From assembly GCA_016716265.1 (NCBI GenBank), contig JADJWQ010000006.1, positions 806,001 through 870,000 on the forward strand: 64,000 nucleotides of DNA. Reading direction: 5' to 3'. The number at the start of each line of letters is the position of its first letter. The stretch's first letter is position 1. This stretch comes from Planctomycetota bacterium. GTDB lineage: Bacteria > Planctomycetota > UBA1135 > UBA2386. The notes beneath the pieces are model-generated. The model saw only the letters and a list, made by a program, of their open reading frames with translations, ran no database searches and was not told the DNA's origin. Shown here piece after piece: positions 63,848 through 64,000 of this stretch. The translations under genes and the position numbers were made by a program.

Positions 63848-64000
63848 GAGGGCGCCGGCGGCGGGGGACCGCCGGTCCAACCCCGCGGCCGGCGCGGTGT
63901 TTCCCCGGCTGCCAACGGTCCGGCCGCGACGCGCGCGGAGCGCAGCGGTGCGAATCGAGGCCGCCCGCTGCGGCCGTTGCCACCGCGACCGTACGCGCGC

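Noticed and set aside
1..64000. CRISPR arrays, insertion sequences, prophage or defence islands
   Set aside because: No regularly spaced repeats, transposase, integrase, terminase or restriction genes were seen. The Uma2 protein alone is not evidence of a defence system.

Overview
The window is GC-rich, densely coding bacterial DNA, and several features point to a member of the Planctomycetota. These include a large secretome of lineage-type proteins, among them a tail module of the kind FGTGCPGTxGVPTL seen in the 307-residue protein near 40 kb. Others are a DUF6288/HEAT protein, DUF2961 (GH172) and GH106-type glycoside hydrolases, a YfbK-like VWA protein beside an ECF sigma factor, and a formylglycine-generating-enzyme fold carrying a planctomycete kinase-type N-terminus. 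The assignment rests on gene content recognised from memory. No rRNA, tRNA, CRISPR array or insertion sequence was recognised.

Layout. 0-3.5 kb: a minus-strand operon of a fused amino-acid-binding/permease protein, its ABC ATPase and a PLP-dependent cysteine/cystathionine synthase. 3.5-9.9 kb: plus-strand secreted GH106-type glycosidase, PDZ/DUF6288/HEAT protein and a Uma2-type nuclease-fold protein. 9.9-16.9 kb: minus-strand block of very large secreted proteins. A 1.4 kb unit is tandemly duplicated here and one copy is broken. The 5' end of the first gene carries ten GTGA repeats placed like a phase-variation switch. 17-20.2 kb: ileS (type 2) interrupted by one extra G. 20.3-28 kb: small lipoproteins, a membrane protein, a carboxypeptidase-regulatory-repeat giant and a diguanylate cyclase. 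28.2-31.4 kb: ECF sigma factor plus a membrane VWA protein that may be its anti-sigma partner. 31.4-32.6 kb: TetR operon with a palindromic operator pair. 32.7-37 kb: pyruvate-kinase-like enzyme, DinB, ferritin and a zinc-ribbon membrane protein. 37-43.8 kb: GH172, secreted proteins, a C45-type acyltransferase and two unusually long gene-free stretches. 43.8-46.2 kb: a bd-like oxidase pair with a fused cytochrome c. 46.5-48.4 kb: a hypothetical protein and a Gfo/Idh/MocA oxidoreductase.

48.5-60.3 kb is the most striking part. It encodes an 11-heme lipoprotein, a 7-heme lipoprotein, an outer-membrane-type beta barrel, a 23-heme cytochrome and one polypeptide joining a ferredoxin, an FAD/NAD(P) oxidoreductase and a b-type membrane domain. 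The last three are translationally coupled by ATGA overlaps. Together they could carry electrons between cytoplasmic NAD(P)H and the outside of the cell, which would make the locus a candidate extracellular electron transfer conduit of unusual architecture. The window ends with an FGE-fold protein that lacks the catalytic cysteines and a tryptophanase.
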